Shown piece after piece: positions 17,442 through 27,451 of a DNA stretch of 34,677 nt (position 1 is the first letter of the stretch; every line of letters begins with the position of its first letter). A program made the translations under genes and the position numbers. The notes under the pieces were generated by a model, which had not been told where the DNA came from, ran no database searches, and saw nothing but the letters and a program-made list of their open reading frames with translations. The stretch is taken from contig JACQZJ010000095.1 of NCBI GenBank assembly GCA_016213895.1, positions 1-34,677 on the forward strand, written 5' to 3'. This DNA is from Planctomycetota bacterium (lineage in GTDB: Bacteria > Planctomycetota > B15-G4 > JADJEK01).

Positions 17442-18177
17442 GCGCTTCCTCCCCGCCGAGCAGCGCCTCGCGCACGCGCGAGAGCTCGCGCTCCATGTCG
17501 ATGGTCACCTGGCGCATGTCGCAGTAGATGGCGCAGCAGGAGGGCGCCAGCGCGCGGTCGGCCTCGATGCGCACGCGCTCCACGCCCTCGCCGCGGCTCC
17601 TCAGCACCTCGTCCAGCATCTCCTTGTCCTGTGGCGCGACGCGCACCGTGATGCGCCGCGGGTCGCGCAGACCCGCCGCCACCTTGGCGATCCCCTGCTC
17701 CACCAGGCGCGCGAGGTCCGCCCCGCCGGACTGGATCTCGCGCCCGACGATCTTCCCGGCGATGGCCAGGGCGAGCTTCACCACCTCGGTGCCGATGGCG
17801 GCCAGCTCCTCCTGGAACCTGCGCTCCAGGCGCTTGGCCTCGGCGTCGATGCGGCGCACGAGCGCGTCGAACCTGCCCTGCAGGTGCACCCACTCGGGCG
17901 CGGGCGCCTGGTCGCGGCCGAGGTCCCGGCCCGGCTCTTCCTGCGGCGAGCGCGCCGCCGCGCCGGGGCCGTCCGCCTCGGGTGCCCGCCGCGGCGCCCG
18001 CAGCGGCGCCTGCTCGCGCGGCGCGCCCTCCTCCGCTCCCGGCCGATCCGCGCCCGCGCCGCCGGACTCATCCTCGCGCCGGCGCACGGCGCGCTGCTGC
18101 TCCGCCTCGAGGCGCAGGCGCGCCAGGCGCACCGCCGCCGGGGCGTCGCCGAAGTGCACGCGCAGGTCAGGTGACAA
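17434..18177 (-). CDS. fliH: flagellar export regulator FliH
   Basis: A 247-residue FliH/SctL-type stator of the FliI ATPase. The N-terminal 95 residues are charged and Ala/Pro-rich (linker). The C-terminal half carries the family pattern: FQEELAAIGTEVVKLALAIA and GKIVGREIQSGG, then LAPQDKEMLDEV-like RVAPQDKEML, and ERVRIEADRALAPSCC ending in IDMERELSRVREALL. The start is TTG at 18177, chosen because GGAGGGG lies 6 nt upstream; it overlaps fliG by 11 nt. FliH links FliI to the C-ring protein FliN, and all three partners are in this operon. Confidence 0.9.
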   Translation of the reverse strand: MSPDLRVHFGDAPAAVRLARLRLEAEQQRAVRRREDESGGAGADRPGAEEGAPREQAPLRAPRRAPEADGPGAAARSPQEEPGRDLGRDQAPAPEWVHLQGRFDALVRRIDAEAKRLERRFQEELAAIGTEVVKLALAIAGKIVGREIQSGGADLARLVEQGIAKVAAGLRDPRRITVRVAPQDKEMLDEVLRSRGEGVERVRIEADRALAPSCCAIYCDMRQVTIDMERELSRVREALLGGEEARA

Positions 18178-19174
18178 GGTCGTCCCCTCCGCCGGCGGAG
18201 AACTGGATCTCGCCGCGCTGGATGAGGTCGCGCGCCACGGTCGCCATCTCCTGCTGCGCCTGGCGCACCTCGGACAGCCGCACCGCGCCCATGGTCTCGC
18301 GCTCCTCGCGCACGCGCTCCTGGGTGCGCTTGGAGACGTTGCCCAGGAGGAAGATGGTGGCCTCCGGGCTGGCGCCCTTGAGCGCGGTGGCGAGGACCTT
18401 GGTGTCGATGCCGGAGAGCACGCGCTGCACCTCGCGCGGGCCGAGCTTGAGCAGGTCCTCGAAGGTGAAGAGCTGCTCCTTGACCTTCTGCGCCTTCTCC
18501 GGATCGCTGATCTCGAGGTTCATGAGCAGGCTCTGCTGGGCCTCCTCGTTGAAGCGGTTGAGGATGGTCGCCACCGCCTTGAGGCGCTCCCCCTCCGGCG
18601 CCGGCGGCACGACCGCCTCGAGGCTCTTGGAACGCTCCGCCGCCGCGTCCAGCACCTCGGTGACCAGTTCCTCGGGGGGCCGCTCCATCCTCACCATGCG
18701 CTCGATGAGGTCCTGCCGCAGCGCCTCCGGCAGCATGGGCAGGACCGCCGCGGCCTTCTCCGCCCCCATCTCCAGCAGGATGAGCGCCACGACCTGCGGA
18801 TGCTCTCCGTCCAGGACGAAGGCCAGCGAGCGGCCGTCCAGGCGCGCCAAGGCGGCGCGCGCGCGCTCGCCGCGGTCCTGCGATCCGACGCGGTCGGCGA
18901 AGGACACCGCCTCGGAGCCGAGCGCCTCGTTCAGCAGGTTGCACACGTCCTGGGTGCCCAGGCAAGCCCCCTCGGAACGGTCCAGCGAATCGCGGAACTC
19001 GCGCAGCAGCTGCTCCTGGGTCTCGCGGCCGATGAACACGTCCGTCATGCCCGCCAGCGCCTGCGTGACCGACTGGCGCTCCATGTTCGGCAGGCGGCGC
19101 AGCAGGCCGGCCGCCGTCGGCCGATCGAGCGTCAGCAGGAGAGTCGCCACCTTCTCTGGTCCGCTCTTGGCCAT
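18167..19174 (-). CDS. fliG: flagellar motor switch protein FliG
   Basis: A 335-residue rotor protein, normal length. Middle domain EHPQ motif at residues 124-127 (DGEHPQVVALILLEM) contacts FliM. The C-terminal torque domain has LFTFEDLLKLGPREVQRVL and LKGASPEATIFLLGNVSKRTQE, keeping the alternating charged residues that face MotA. The N-terminal domain binds the FliF tail. ATG 19174 overlaps the fliF stop (ATGA). All regions needed for torque and switching appear present, in contrast to the altered FliM. Confidence 0.97.
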   Translation of the reverse strand: MAKSGPEKVATLLLTLDRPTAAGLLRRLPNMERQSVTQALAGMTDVFIGRETQEQLLREFRDSLDRSEGACLGTQDVCNLLNEALGSEAVSFADRVGSQDRGERARAALARLDGRSLAFVLDGEHPQVVALILLEMGAEKAAAVLPMLPEALRQDLIERMVRMERPPEELVTEVLDAAAERSKSLEAVVPPAPEGERLKAVATILNRFNEEAQQSLLMNLEISDPEKAQKVKEQLFTFEDLLKLGPREVQRVLSGIDTKVLATALKGASPEATIFLLGNVSKRTQERVREERETMGAVRLSEVRQAQQEMATVARDLIQRGEIQFSAGGGDDLVT

Positions 19175-20703
19175 CAGTTCAAGTCCTCACCGCGCAGCCA
19201 GGTGCGCAGGACGCGCGTGGCCGCGCCCGGATCGTGCTCCACGGTCGCCTTGATCGCGTCGTGCAGCGGCAGGGCCGCCTGCGCCGCCAATCCCGGCGCC
19301 TCGGCCTGCAGGCCGCGCGGCGCCAGCGCCGCCTCGGCCTCGGCGCTCGCGCGCCGGCCAGGAGCGGGCCGCGGCGTCCGGCGCTCGGCGGTCCTGAGGA
19401 TCTTGAACACCAGGAAGAGCGCGCCCAGGATGCCCAGCACCTGCACGGCGCGCTCCAGGATCATTGGCAGGTACGACATCCCGCCCTCGTCCGCGACGGG
19501 CGCCGCCTCCTCGGGTGGCGCGAAGGCGTGCACCATCGAGCTGAACGTGTCGCCGCGCTGCTCGTCAAACATGACAGCGGCCTTGACCAGCTCCTCGATC
19601 TCGGCGAGCTGGCTCTGATGGTCCGGGTGCAGGATCATGCTCACGCCGAGGCGCAGGATCTTGGGAGTGTTGGTCTCCTGGCTGCGCACGGTGCGCGACT
19701 GGCCGTACTCGGTGGTGACGGTCTCGTCCTTCTCCACGCCGCCGCTCGCGGCGGCGACCGCGTCCGCGCCTTCCGCGATCTTGGCCTCCGTGCCCGCGGG
19801 CCCGCCCGTACGCGAGGCGGCGGGCGAGACCGAGCGGCTCTCCACCGTCTCGGAGAGGACCGGCCCCTTCGGGTCGAGCTTCTCCGAGGTCTCCCTGATC
19901 TGCTGGAACTCGGCGTCCAGCGCGATGCGCACGTCGGCCTTGATCTGCTTGCTGTCCAGCATCTCCTGCGCCCGCTTGCGGCGCACATCCTCCTCGCGCA
20001 GGCGGTAGGCCAGGAGGTTGTCCGCGGCCGCCGCCCCGGGATCCTTCTCTCCTTCGGTGAGCAGATGTCCCTGCGCGTCCATGACGCGCACGTCGCCCGG
20101 GTCGAGGCTCTCGACCGCCCCGGACACGAGGTGCGCGATGGCGCGCACGTTCTCCTCGCTGAGCTTGCGGCCGGAGCGCGTGTGCACGATGACCGACGCC
20201 TTGGGCGGGCTGTCGTCGTCCAGGAAGGGCGAGCGCTGCCCGGCGGTGATGTTGACCGAGGCCTTCTCCACCGCGTCGAAGCTGGCGATGTCGCGCGCGA
20301 GCGCGCCTTGCAGGGCGCGCCGGAAGGTGACGTTCTGCACGAAGTTCGACATGCCGAAGCTCGCGTCGTCGAACAGCTCCCAGCCCGAGCCGGTGCCGCG
20401 CGGCAGGCCCGCGGCCGAGACCAGCATGCGCATCTCGGAAACCTGCTGGCGCGGCACGTACACCGACCTGCCGCCGTCCCGCGCCTCCGCCGACACGCCG
20501 GCGCCGCGCACTTCCTCGACCACGGCGGCGGCGTCCGCGGGATCGAGGCTGCCGAAGAGCAGGGCGTAGTCGGGCCGCGTCGCCAGGTAGACCGAGCCCC
20601 CGATCCCCAGGAGCACGATGAGGGCGCTGAGCGCGGCCAGCACGCGCTGCGCCGGCGTGCCGCCGGTCAGGATTCCGCCGAACTGGGAGAGAAGCTGCTT
20701 CAC
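19174..20703 (-). CDS. fliF: flagellar MS-ring protein FliF
   Basis: A 509-residue MS-ring protein with two transmembrane helices, at about residues 20-42 (VLAALSALIVLLGIGGSVYLA) and 420-442. Between them are the PrgK/YscJ-like ring-building motifs: LFGSLDPADAAAVVEEV, GSGWELFDDASFGMSNFVQN, RALQGALARDI and ASVIVHTRSGRKLSEENVRAI. The C-terminal tail (IKATVEHDPGAATRVLRTWL) is the FliG-binding helix. The start is GTG 20703 with GGAG upstream; the nearby ATG is out of frame. It follows fliE by 48 bp, the longest gap in this part of the operon. Slightly shorter than Salmonella FliF (560). Confidence 0.96.
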   Translation of the reverse strand: MKQLLSQFGGILTGGTPAQRVLAALSALIVLLGIGGSVYLATRPDYALLFGSLDPADAAAVVEEVRGAGVSAEARDGGRSVYVPRQQVSEMRMLVSAAGLPRGTGSGWELFDDASFGMSNFVQNVTFRRALQGALARDIASFDAVEKASVNITAGQRSPFLDDDSPPKASVIVHTRSGRKLSEENVRAIAHLVSGAVESLDPGDVRVMDAQGHLLTEGEKDPGAAAADNLLAYRLREEDVRRKRAQEMLDSKQIKADVRIALDAEFQQIRETSEKLDPKGPVLSETVESRSVSPAASRTGGPAGTEAKIAEGADAVAAASGGVEKDETVTTEYGQSRTVRSQETNTPKILRLGVSMILHPDHQSQLAEIEELVKAAVMFDEQRGDTFSSMVHAFAPPEEAAPVADEGGMSYLPMILERAVQVLGILGALFLVFKILRTAERRTPRPAPGRRASAEAEAALAPRGLQAEAPGLAAQAALPLHDAIKATVEHDPGAATRVLRTWLRGEDLN

Positions 20704-20751
20704 GACTCCATGTCTCCGCCGCTGGCGCCCTCAGCGGGCGCCGCCCGCCGA

Positions 20752-21054
20752 TCACATCGGCATGCGCTGGATCTCCTGGTACGCGTCGATGAGCCGGTTG
20801 CGCACTTCGACCACCAGCCGGAAGGAGGTGTCCGCCTCGGTGATGGCGATCATCACGTCGTGGATGTCCGTGGGCTCGCCCTTGGCGAGCGACTCGGTCA
20901 GCCGGTCGGAGGCCGCGTTCGCCTGGTTGGCGTCCTGGATCAAGTCGCCGAGCAGGCCGGCGAAGCCGCCCGCGCCGCGCGCGCCGCGCTCCGGCTGGGC
21001 ACGCGCCGCGGTCTCGCTCGCGCTCGCGGCCGCGCGGATTGCGGAGACGTCCAT
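20752..21054 (-). CDS. fliE: MS ring-rod junction protein FliE
   Basis: A 100-residue basal-body protein joining the MS ring to the rod. The C-terminal half has the family pattern: ANQANAASDRLTESLAKGEP, TDIHDVMIAITEADTSFRL and VVEVRNRLIDAYQEIQRMPM, very like canonical FliE. ATG 21054 is chosen from homology and lies 2 bp after the flgC stop. The same frame stays open upstream through flgC and flgB all the way into the response regulator, because that gene lacks its own stop (see flgB entry); the coincidence should not be read as one protein. Confidence 0.94.
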   Translation of the reverse strand: MDVSAIRAAASASETAARAQPERGARGAGGFAGLLGDLIQDANQANAASDRLTESLAKGEPTDIHDVMIAITEADTSFRLVVEVRNRLIDAYQEIQRMPM

Positions 21055-21056
21055 TG

Positions 21057-21482
21057 CTACCTCCCGATCTGCAGCGCGGCGTCCACCATGGTGCGGAACG
21101 CCCTGATGCTGCGCAGGTTGGCCTCGTAGGAGCGCATCGCCTCCATGAGGTCGACCATCTCGAAGACCATGTCCACGTTGGGCAGCGTCACCCAGCCGTC
21201 CGCGTCGGCGAGCGGGTGGCCGGGGTCGCTCACGCGCTTGAGCTCGCTCATGTCCGGCACCACGCCGGCGACGCGCACCGAGGGCAGGCGCTCGCGGTCG
21301 CGCGTGCTGCGCTCGACGTACGCCTCGAAGATGACCTCGCGCCGGCGGTAGGGGCCGCCCTCCTCCGTCTTCAGGGTGTGCGCGTTGGCGATGTTGGCCG
21401 CGACCACCTCGAGGCGGCGGCGCTCGGCCTGCATGCCGGCGCCGGCGATGTCCAGGGCGCGAAACGCTTTCATCCCGCTCAT
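21057..21482 (-). CDS. flgC: flagellar proximal rod protein FlgC
   Basis: A 141-residue proximal rod protein. N-terminus KAFRALDIAGAGMQAERRRL then VVAANIANAHTLKTEEGGP matches the FlgC signature; YRRREVIFEAY follows; the C-terminus has GWVTLPNVDMVFEMVDLMEA and MRSYEANLRSIRAFRTMVDA, the D0 helix. Two in-frame ATGs occur (21482 and 21473); either gives a full protein. It lies 15 bp downstream of the flgB remnant and 2 bp upstream of fliE, the usual flgB-flgC-fliE order. Confidence 0.96.
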   Translation of the reverse strand: MSGMKAFRALDIAGAGMQAERRRLEVVAANIANAHTLKTEEGGPYRRREVIFEAYVERSTRDRERLPSVRVAGVVPDMSELKRVSDPGHPLADADGWVTLPNVDMVFEMVDLMEAMRSYEANLRSIRAFRTMVDAALQIGR

Positions 21483-21497
21483 GCTCCGCCTCCGCCG

Positions 21498-21761
21498 TCA
21501 GCGCCCGCCGCTCACGGCGAGACGCATCATCTGCACCTTGTGCTGCAGCACGAGGCTGAGCGCCTGGTAGACGTACTCGACGCGCGTCAACGCGGCGGCC
21601 TCGTCCTCGGCCACGACGTTGTTGCCGTCCACCTCGCCCGCGCTGCGGTCGAGCGTGACCTGCGGTTCGAAGCGGCCGCCGCGCGCCGCGCGCTCGAGCT
21701 GCTCCTCGAAGGACACCGCGGAGCGCTTGAAGCCCGGCGTGCTCTGGTTGGCCAGGTTGGA
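21498..21761 (-). pseudogene. flgB: flgB remnant lacking its N-terminus and start
   Basis: This frame encodes the last 87 residues of a FlgB rod protein: SNLANQSTPGFKRSAVSFEE (the ANxANxxTPGYK signature), LDRSAGEVDGNNVVAEDEAA and the D0 helix TRVEYVYQALSLVLQHKVQM. The first 25 or so residues expected before SNLANQ (the initial helix) are missing: upstream the frame reads low-complexity Ala/Pro/Arg sequence antiframe to the response regulator's end and contains no ATG, GTG or TTG before a stop. The first possible start inside is GTG at 21716, after the signature. The junction sits beside the repeat GGCGCCGG-TG-GGCGCCGG. Either a real deletion fused the regulator to flgB, or the assembly dropped about 100 bp here. 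FlgB is essential for rod assembly elsewhere, so an assembly error is plausible. Confidence 0.8.
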
Positions 21762-21762
21762 C

Positions 21763-23165
<1,403 letters not shown>

Positions 23166-23169
<4 letters not shown>

Positions 23170-24407
23170 GAGCAGCAAGCCTCCGCCGGCAGAGCCTCGG
23201 CCGGCACCGCCAGGACGAACGCCGCGCCCGAGCCGATCCCGGGCCGCATCTCCACCGAGCCGCCGTGCAGTTCGGCGATCCTGCGCACCAGCGCCAGCCC
23301 CAGGCCCGCGCCCTCGGTCTTGGTGGTGAAGAACGGCTCGTAGAGCCGAGCGCGCGCCTCCGCCGGCACGCCAGGTCCCGAGTCGCGCACCTCCAGCTCG
23401 ACCACGCGCGCGCGCTGCCGCGCCGCCAGCTCGAGCCGGCCCGCGCCGCCGAGCGCCTCGAGGGCGTTCTGAATCAGGTTGGTGAGCGCCTGCCGCAGGC
23501 GCGTCTCGTCCCCCGGCACGCACAGGCCGGGCGGGTGGACGGCGATGGACACGTGGATCCCGCGCGCCAGGGAGGGAGCGGCCTGCGCGACGCACTCGAA
23601 CGCGTCGCACAGGAACCTCTCCGCGTCGATCGAGGCGCGCGCCAGCGGCCGCGGCCGCGCCAGGAAGAGGACCGAGTCGATGATCGCGTCCGTGCGCTCC
23701 ACGCCCTCGCAGATGCGCCGCGCCCAGCGGCGCGGAGTCTCGGCGCCCGCCACGCCCTGCAGGTGGCGCTCGAGCATGCCGGCGAAGCCGCGAATGCCGG
23801 AGAGCGGGTTGCGCATCTCGTGGGCGATGATGGCCGCGACCCGGCCCAGCTCAGCCAGACGGTCCAGGCGCTTGACCTCCAGCTCCAGGGCCTTCACCTC
23901 GGAGCGGTCGTTCAGGACCTCGACCAGTCCGAGGTGGTTGCCCGCGGCGTCGCAAACCGGCACCACGCGGTCGTCGATGACGCGCACGCCGCACCCGTTC
24001 TCGATGACGCGCTCCTGCACCTCGGCCGGCCCGTCTGCCAGCAGGAGCAGCGGCCGCCCGGCCGCGTCCCGCAGGCCGGCCGCGGCGCTGCCGATGAGCT
24101 CGGTCCCCTTCCGCTCCAGGATGCCCTCCGCGGCCGGATTGGCCATGAGGATGGTCCCGTCGCATCCGGCCACCACGACCCCGCAGGGAATGGCGCGCAG
24201 CACGGCCGCGAGCGAGCCGGACAGGTTCTCCAGCTCCTCCACCTGCGCCTTGAGCCGCGCGTTCGCGTCGGCCAGGTCGCGGTCGAGGTTCGCCGCGGTG
24301 CGCTGCAGGCCCTCGTAGGCGGCGCGCAGCTTCTCCGCCACGAGCGCGAAGGCGCTGAAGGCGTCCTTCAGCTCGACTGCGTGGTCGCTGCTCGCGTCGA
24401 TCATCAT
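23166..24407 (-). CDS. flrB: soluble PAS-histidine kinase (FlrB/FlgS type)
   Basis: A 413-residue cytoplasmic sensor kinase with no transmembrane segment, as in FlrB/FleS and FlgS. An N-terminal coiled coil (about 20-65) leads to a PAS domain (about 66-170, LAAVLRAIPCGVVVAGCDGT). The HisKA box is AIIAHEMRNPLSGIRG with His196; the ATPase part has LTNLIQNALEAL (N box), VRDSGPGVP (G1) and EGAGLGLALVRRIAELHGG (G2). Start ATG 24407 overlaps the upstream stop (ATGA) with GGAGGAG 5-6 nt before it. It forms the two-component pair with the next gene. In known systems such kinases sense completion of the export gate or MS/C ring; here this would be inference. Confidence 0.9.
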
Positions 24408-25273
24408 CGCGTCTCCTCCCGCGCCTGCGGGCGCGCGCCGACCACGCCGCTCTGCACGCGCTCCATGCGCTCGAGCTGGCGGCGCGCGCTCTCGCTCAAC
24501 GCGCGCCGTTCGCCAACCTCCTGCACGCAGAGCAGCGCCTGGCGCGCCGCGGCGTAGTCGCGCTTCTCGATCAGGGCGCAGCCCAGGACGTAGAGCGCGT
24601 CGGGCGCGATCCCGCGCGGCTCGCGGCCGCCGAGGAGGCGGATGACGCCGTCCATGTCGCCCTGCCTGAAGGCCAGGAGCGCCTCGTGCGCGGGATCGCT
24701 CGGAAGCCAGTTCTCCTGCTCGCGCGGCGCCGCCTCCTGGCCCGCCGCGCTCCCCTGCTCCGCCTGCGCGCCCGGCGCGGGCTCCAGGTCGAGCCCGGGC
24801 GCGGTCTCCGCGCCCTCGCTCGCCACCAGCTCGGCGACGTCGCGCAGGCCCTCGTTCGGGTCGTTGAGCGAGGGCGCGCGCAGCTCCAGCAGGCGCAGCT
24901 TGGCGCGCAATCCGCTCACCTCGTCCGCCAGCACCTCGATCTGCGCGGCGCGTTTCTCGCTCACGCCGATGTCGCGCAGGCCCACCTCGTCTCCTTGCCT
25001 CTCCTGCAGGAACTGCGCCGCTCCGCCTTCCTCCGCCGAGACCAGGCCGTCGAGCGTCTGGTAGAGCGCCGCCACCTCAGCCTCGAGCGCCACGATCGCC
25101 GGCAGGTGCGCCTCCGGGTGCTCCAGCAGGTTCTCCAGCTGCGGCGCGGGCGCGGCGCCGCCAGCCTGCGCGCCGCTCGCCGCGCTCGACTCGGGCGCGC
25201 TTTCCGGGGCGGCCGGGGGCGCGGCGTCCTGAGCAAGCAGCACGAGCAGCAGGGCGCAGAGGGCGGCGGTCAT
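24404..25273 (-). CDS. exported coiled-coil/TPR-like protein of unknown function
   Basis: I do not recognise this 289-residue protein. ATG 25273 (ATGA overlap with the upstream gene, GGAGGAG 5 nt before) opens a signal peptide or anchor (MTAALCALLLVLLAQ). A Pro/Ala/Ser-rich linker is followed by a helical coiled-coil region (about 55-135, PAIVALEAEVAALYQTLDGL, AQIEVLADEVSGLRAKLRLL) and a C-terminal TPR-like part (about 205-280, EALLAFRQGDMDGVIRLLGG, DALYVLGCALIEKRDYAAA) in which pairs of helices repeat. It is the third of three unknown envelope-type genes at the head of this operon and overlaps the kinase gene. The tight coupling suggests a role in flagellar assembly or in sensing its state; a YbgF/CpoB-like envelope role is another possibility. 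Confidence 0.65.
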   Translation of the reverse strand: MTAALCALLLVLLAQDAAPPAAPESAPESSAASGAQAGGAAPAPQLENLLEHPEAHLPAIVALEAEVAALYQTLDGLVSAEEGGAAQFLQERQGDEVGLRDIGVSEKRAAQIEVLADEVSGLRAKLRLLELRAPSLNDPNEGLRDVAELVASEGAETAPGLDLEPAPGAQAEQGSAAGQEAAPREQENWLPSDPAHEALLAFRQGDMDGVIRLLGGREPRGIAPDALYVLGCALIEKRDYAAARQALLCVQEVGERRALSESARRQLERMERVQSGVVGARPQAREETR

Positions 25274-26841
25274 GGCTTCTCCTCCGCGGCGCCCAGCGCG
25301 CCGCTCTCGCCGTTCAGCAAGCGGCGCGCGCCCTGGTAGTCGCCCAGCGCCTCGAGGCACTCGACGCCGAGGAGCGCGACCTCCTCCCGCGCGCCTGGCG
25401 GCAGCCCGTCCGCGGCCAGGCGCGCCAGCACCAGGCGCGCGCGCTCCGGTTCGCCCGCCGCGAGCAGGGCGCGGGCGATTCCCATCTTCGCCTGGTGGCG
25501 CACGCTCTCGTGCTGCAGCGATTCCTGGAAGAGGAGGCGCGCGCGCTCCGGCTCCCCGTCCTCGAGCGCCATGTGCGCCGAGCGCAGGGCAAGTTGCGCG
25601 GCTTCCTCTGGAGAACCGAGCTGCTCCGCCTCGTAGAAGTGGCGGCGCGCGCGCAGCGTCAGGCCGAGGTCCTGGAAAGCGTCACCCAGCGCCAGATTGG
25701 CGCGCAGGCGCACCGCCGGCCCGGCGTCCGGGGCGGCGAGCGCGGCGCCGGCCAGGAGGATCCCGGCCGCGGCGCGCCCCGCGCGCAGCTCCAGCTCGGC
25801 GAAGGCCATCAGGGCCGAGGCCGCGGGGGGCCCTGCGCCCTCCGCGAACAGGCCGGCCGAGGATCTGAGGATGGTCGCCGCGGACATCGGGTCGGGCCGC
25901 GCCTGCGCCACCAGGGCGAGCGCCAGCACCGGGGCGAGCACGGCGTTCCCTTGCGGGTCCCGCAGCCACAGGTCATGCAGCAGCGTGACCGCCGCCTCGG
26001 CGCGCCCGGCCTCGATGAGGAGCGACGCCGCGTCCGCGAGGCGCTCGAGCGTCTCCGGCGAGATCACGTCGAGCTTCTTGAACGCCTCGCGCAGGTCCTC
26101 GATCTCGCGCAGGCTCGACTCCTCGATGAGCAGCCCGAGCAGCCGCCGCAGGGCGCGGTCGCGCACGCCGCTGTCGCCGCACTTGCCGAGGAAGGCGCGC
26201 AGCAGCTGGGCGGCGCGCACGCGGTCCCCCACCGCCATGTAGCAGTCGGCGAGCAGCAGCTCGCAATCGCGCGCCGCCTCCGCGGAGGGAAAGCGCGAGA
26301 GCAGGGTCTCGTAGCTGGCGAAGGCCGACTTGACGTCGCCGCTCCGGCGCTGCAGCTCCGCCAGCCCCCTGATGGTGAGGGCCGTGACCGCGGCGTCGCG
26401 CTGGCGCAGCAGCGCCATGTTGTAGAACCTCTCCGCCGACCAGCGCAGGCCGGCGCGCACGCGCGGCGCGCCCGGCCGCGGCGGCCCCATCACGCGGTAG
26501 ACGTCGAGGTCCCGCTCCACGTCCACGCCGGAGGCCGCGGCGATCAGCTCGATGATGTACTCCGCGCGCCGTTCGTGCAGGTCGAGGGTGAGGATCGTGG
26601 TCTTCAGCGGGACCTCGGCCAGCGGGTCGACGATCACCGCCGCCTCGCCCGTGCCGACGAGCAGCGCCAGGAACTCGGAGGCCGGACAGTCCCTCCCGCG
26701 CACGGTGAAGAGGCTCTCGCCGTCGACCTGCGGCGCCGCGTGCGCCTCGGGCCGGGCCGGCAGCAGCCTCTCCTGGTCGCCCGCCGCGGCCGGCAGCGCG
26801 TGGAGCGCGCAGGCCAGGGCCAGCCAGCAGATCCTCCTCAT
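25270..26841 (-). CDS. exported STN-like domain plus TPR-repeat protein, unknown function
   Basis: A 523-residue protein I cannot assign to a named family. ATG 26841 overlaps the upstream stop (ATGA), with GGAGGG before it, and opens a signal peptide (MRRICWLALACALHALPAAA). Residues about 35-115 look like an STN/secretin N0 domain: VDGESLFTVRGRDCPASEFL, VPLKTTILTLDLHERRAEYI and GVDVERDLDVYRVMG. From about residue 130 to the end there are many TPR-like helical pairs (LAELQRRSGDVKSAFASYET, ELLLADCYMAVGDRVRAAQL, GDAFQDLGLTLRARRHFYEA, AHMALEDGEPERARLLFQES, ECLEALGDYQGARRLLNGE). STN domain plus TPR suggests a periplasmic scaffold. The barrel-less secretin at 2600-3784 carries a similar N0-type domain, hinting at a shared complex. 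Confidence 0.65.
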   Translation of the reverse strand: MRRICWLALACALHALPAAAGDQERLLPARPEAHAAPQVDGESLFTVRGRDCPASEFLALLVGTGEAAVIVDPLAEVPLKTTILTLDLHERRAEYIIELIAAASGVDVERDLDVYRVMGPPRPGAPRVRAGLRWSAERFYNMALLRQRDAAVTALTIRGLAELQRRSGDVKSAFASYETLLSRFPSAEAARDCELLLADCYMAVGDRVRAAQLLRAFLGKCGDSGVRDRALRRLLGLLIEESSLREIEDLREAFKKLDVISPETLERLADAASLLIEAGRAEAAVTLLHDLWLRDPQGNAVLAPVLALALVAQARPDPMSAATILRSSAGLFAEGAGPPAASALMAFAELELRAGRAAAGILLAGAALAAPDAGPAVRLRANLALGDAFQDLGLTLRARRHFYEAEQLGSPEEAAQLALRSAHMALEDGEPERARLLFQESLQHESVRHQAKMGIARALLAAGEPERARLVLARLAADGLPPGAREEVALLGVECLEALGDYQGARRLLNGESGALGAAEEKP

Positions 26842-27362
26842 CGTCCCTCCGCGTCGGCCAGCGACTGTTCGTACTCGCGGCGCAGGACGTCGCCGAGCAG
26901 GGCGTATGCATCCGCCGCGCGCTGGTTGTCGGCGTGCCCCAGGCCGTCGAGCCTGAGGAGGAAGGCGGCCGCGACGCGACGCGCTCCCTCGATGTCGCCC
27001 AGGGCGAAGCGCTCGCGCGCCACGTCCAGCTCGTGCGCCGGTCCCGGCGCCTGCTGCTGCGGCGCGGCCTCGTGCGCAGGCGCAGCCTCCTGCGGCGTCG
27101 CGGCGGGAACGGCAAGGGAAACGTTTTCCGTCTTCTCCGGCGGGGCGGCGCTCAAGCGCTCGTCGCGCTTGTCGAACAACCAGGTGACTCCCATGCCCTG
27201 GCCGAAGCCGGCGGCGACGAGGACGAGCGCAAGCAGCGCCACTCGCGGCCAGGGATGACCCGGCCGCGCCGTGGTCGCGCGCGAGGAGGGCTCTGTGGCC
27301 TCCTCGGGCTGCGGCACGGCGGCGAAGGGAGGCGCGACTGGAGGATCTTCGGCTGCGGTCAT
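26838..27362 (-). CDS. single-pass membrane protein with TPR-like tail, unknown function; first gene of the minus operon
   Basis: A 174-residue protein. A Pro/Ala-rich cytoplasmic N-terminus of about 40 residues is followed by one transmembrane helix (about 41-61, VALLALVLVAAGFGQGMGVTW), a Pro/Gln/Ala-rich linker, and a C-terminal helical part (about 112-165: LDVARERFALGDIEGARRVA, QRAADAYALLGDVLRREYEQ) that looks like one or two TPR units. No family recognised. ATG 27362 is the first start after the divergent promoter region, so this gene leads the operon that later encodes the flagellar kinase, activator and basal body. One copy of the GGGAAACGTTTTCCG motif lies inside it (27116-27130). Confidence 0.65.
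   Translation of the reverse strand: MTAAEDPPVAPPFAAVPQPEEATEPSSRATTARPGHPWPRVALLALVLVAAGFGQGMGVTWLFDKRDERLSAAPPEKTENVSLAVPAATPQEAAPAHEAAPQQQAPGPAHELDVARERFALGDIEGARRVAAAFLLRLDGLGHADNQRAADAYALLGDVLRREYEQSLADAEGR
27116..27130 (+). promoter_or_regulatory. palindromic motif copy 2 (GGGAAACGTTTTCCG)
   Basis: Exact 15-of-15 match to the core of copy 1 at 3806-3820. It lies within the first gene of the minus operon, about 230 bp after its ATG, where it encodes Glu-Asn-Val-Ser in a linker. Being inside a coding region it may be chance, but an exact 15-mer with seven A/T bases is unlikely in DNA this GC-rich. Confidence 0.3.
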
Positions 27363-27451
27363 GTCGAACCCGCCGCGCGCTCCGGATAGGGACCATTCCC
27401 TGCCTCCGGGCTGGCGCGACTGCGTCCCGATTCGTCACTCCGCGCGCAGGA

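Noticed and set aside
17528-19618. A 696-residue plus-strand frame
   Set aside because: Shadow of fliH, fliG and fliF.
21461-21479. GCGAAACGCTTTC as a fifth copy of the palindromic motif
   Set aside because: It lacks the outer GG/CC arms and lies over the flgC start codons, where it encodes MKAF.
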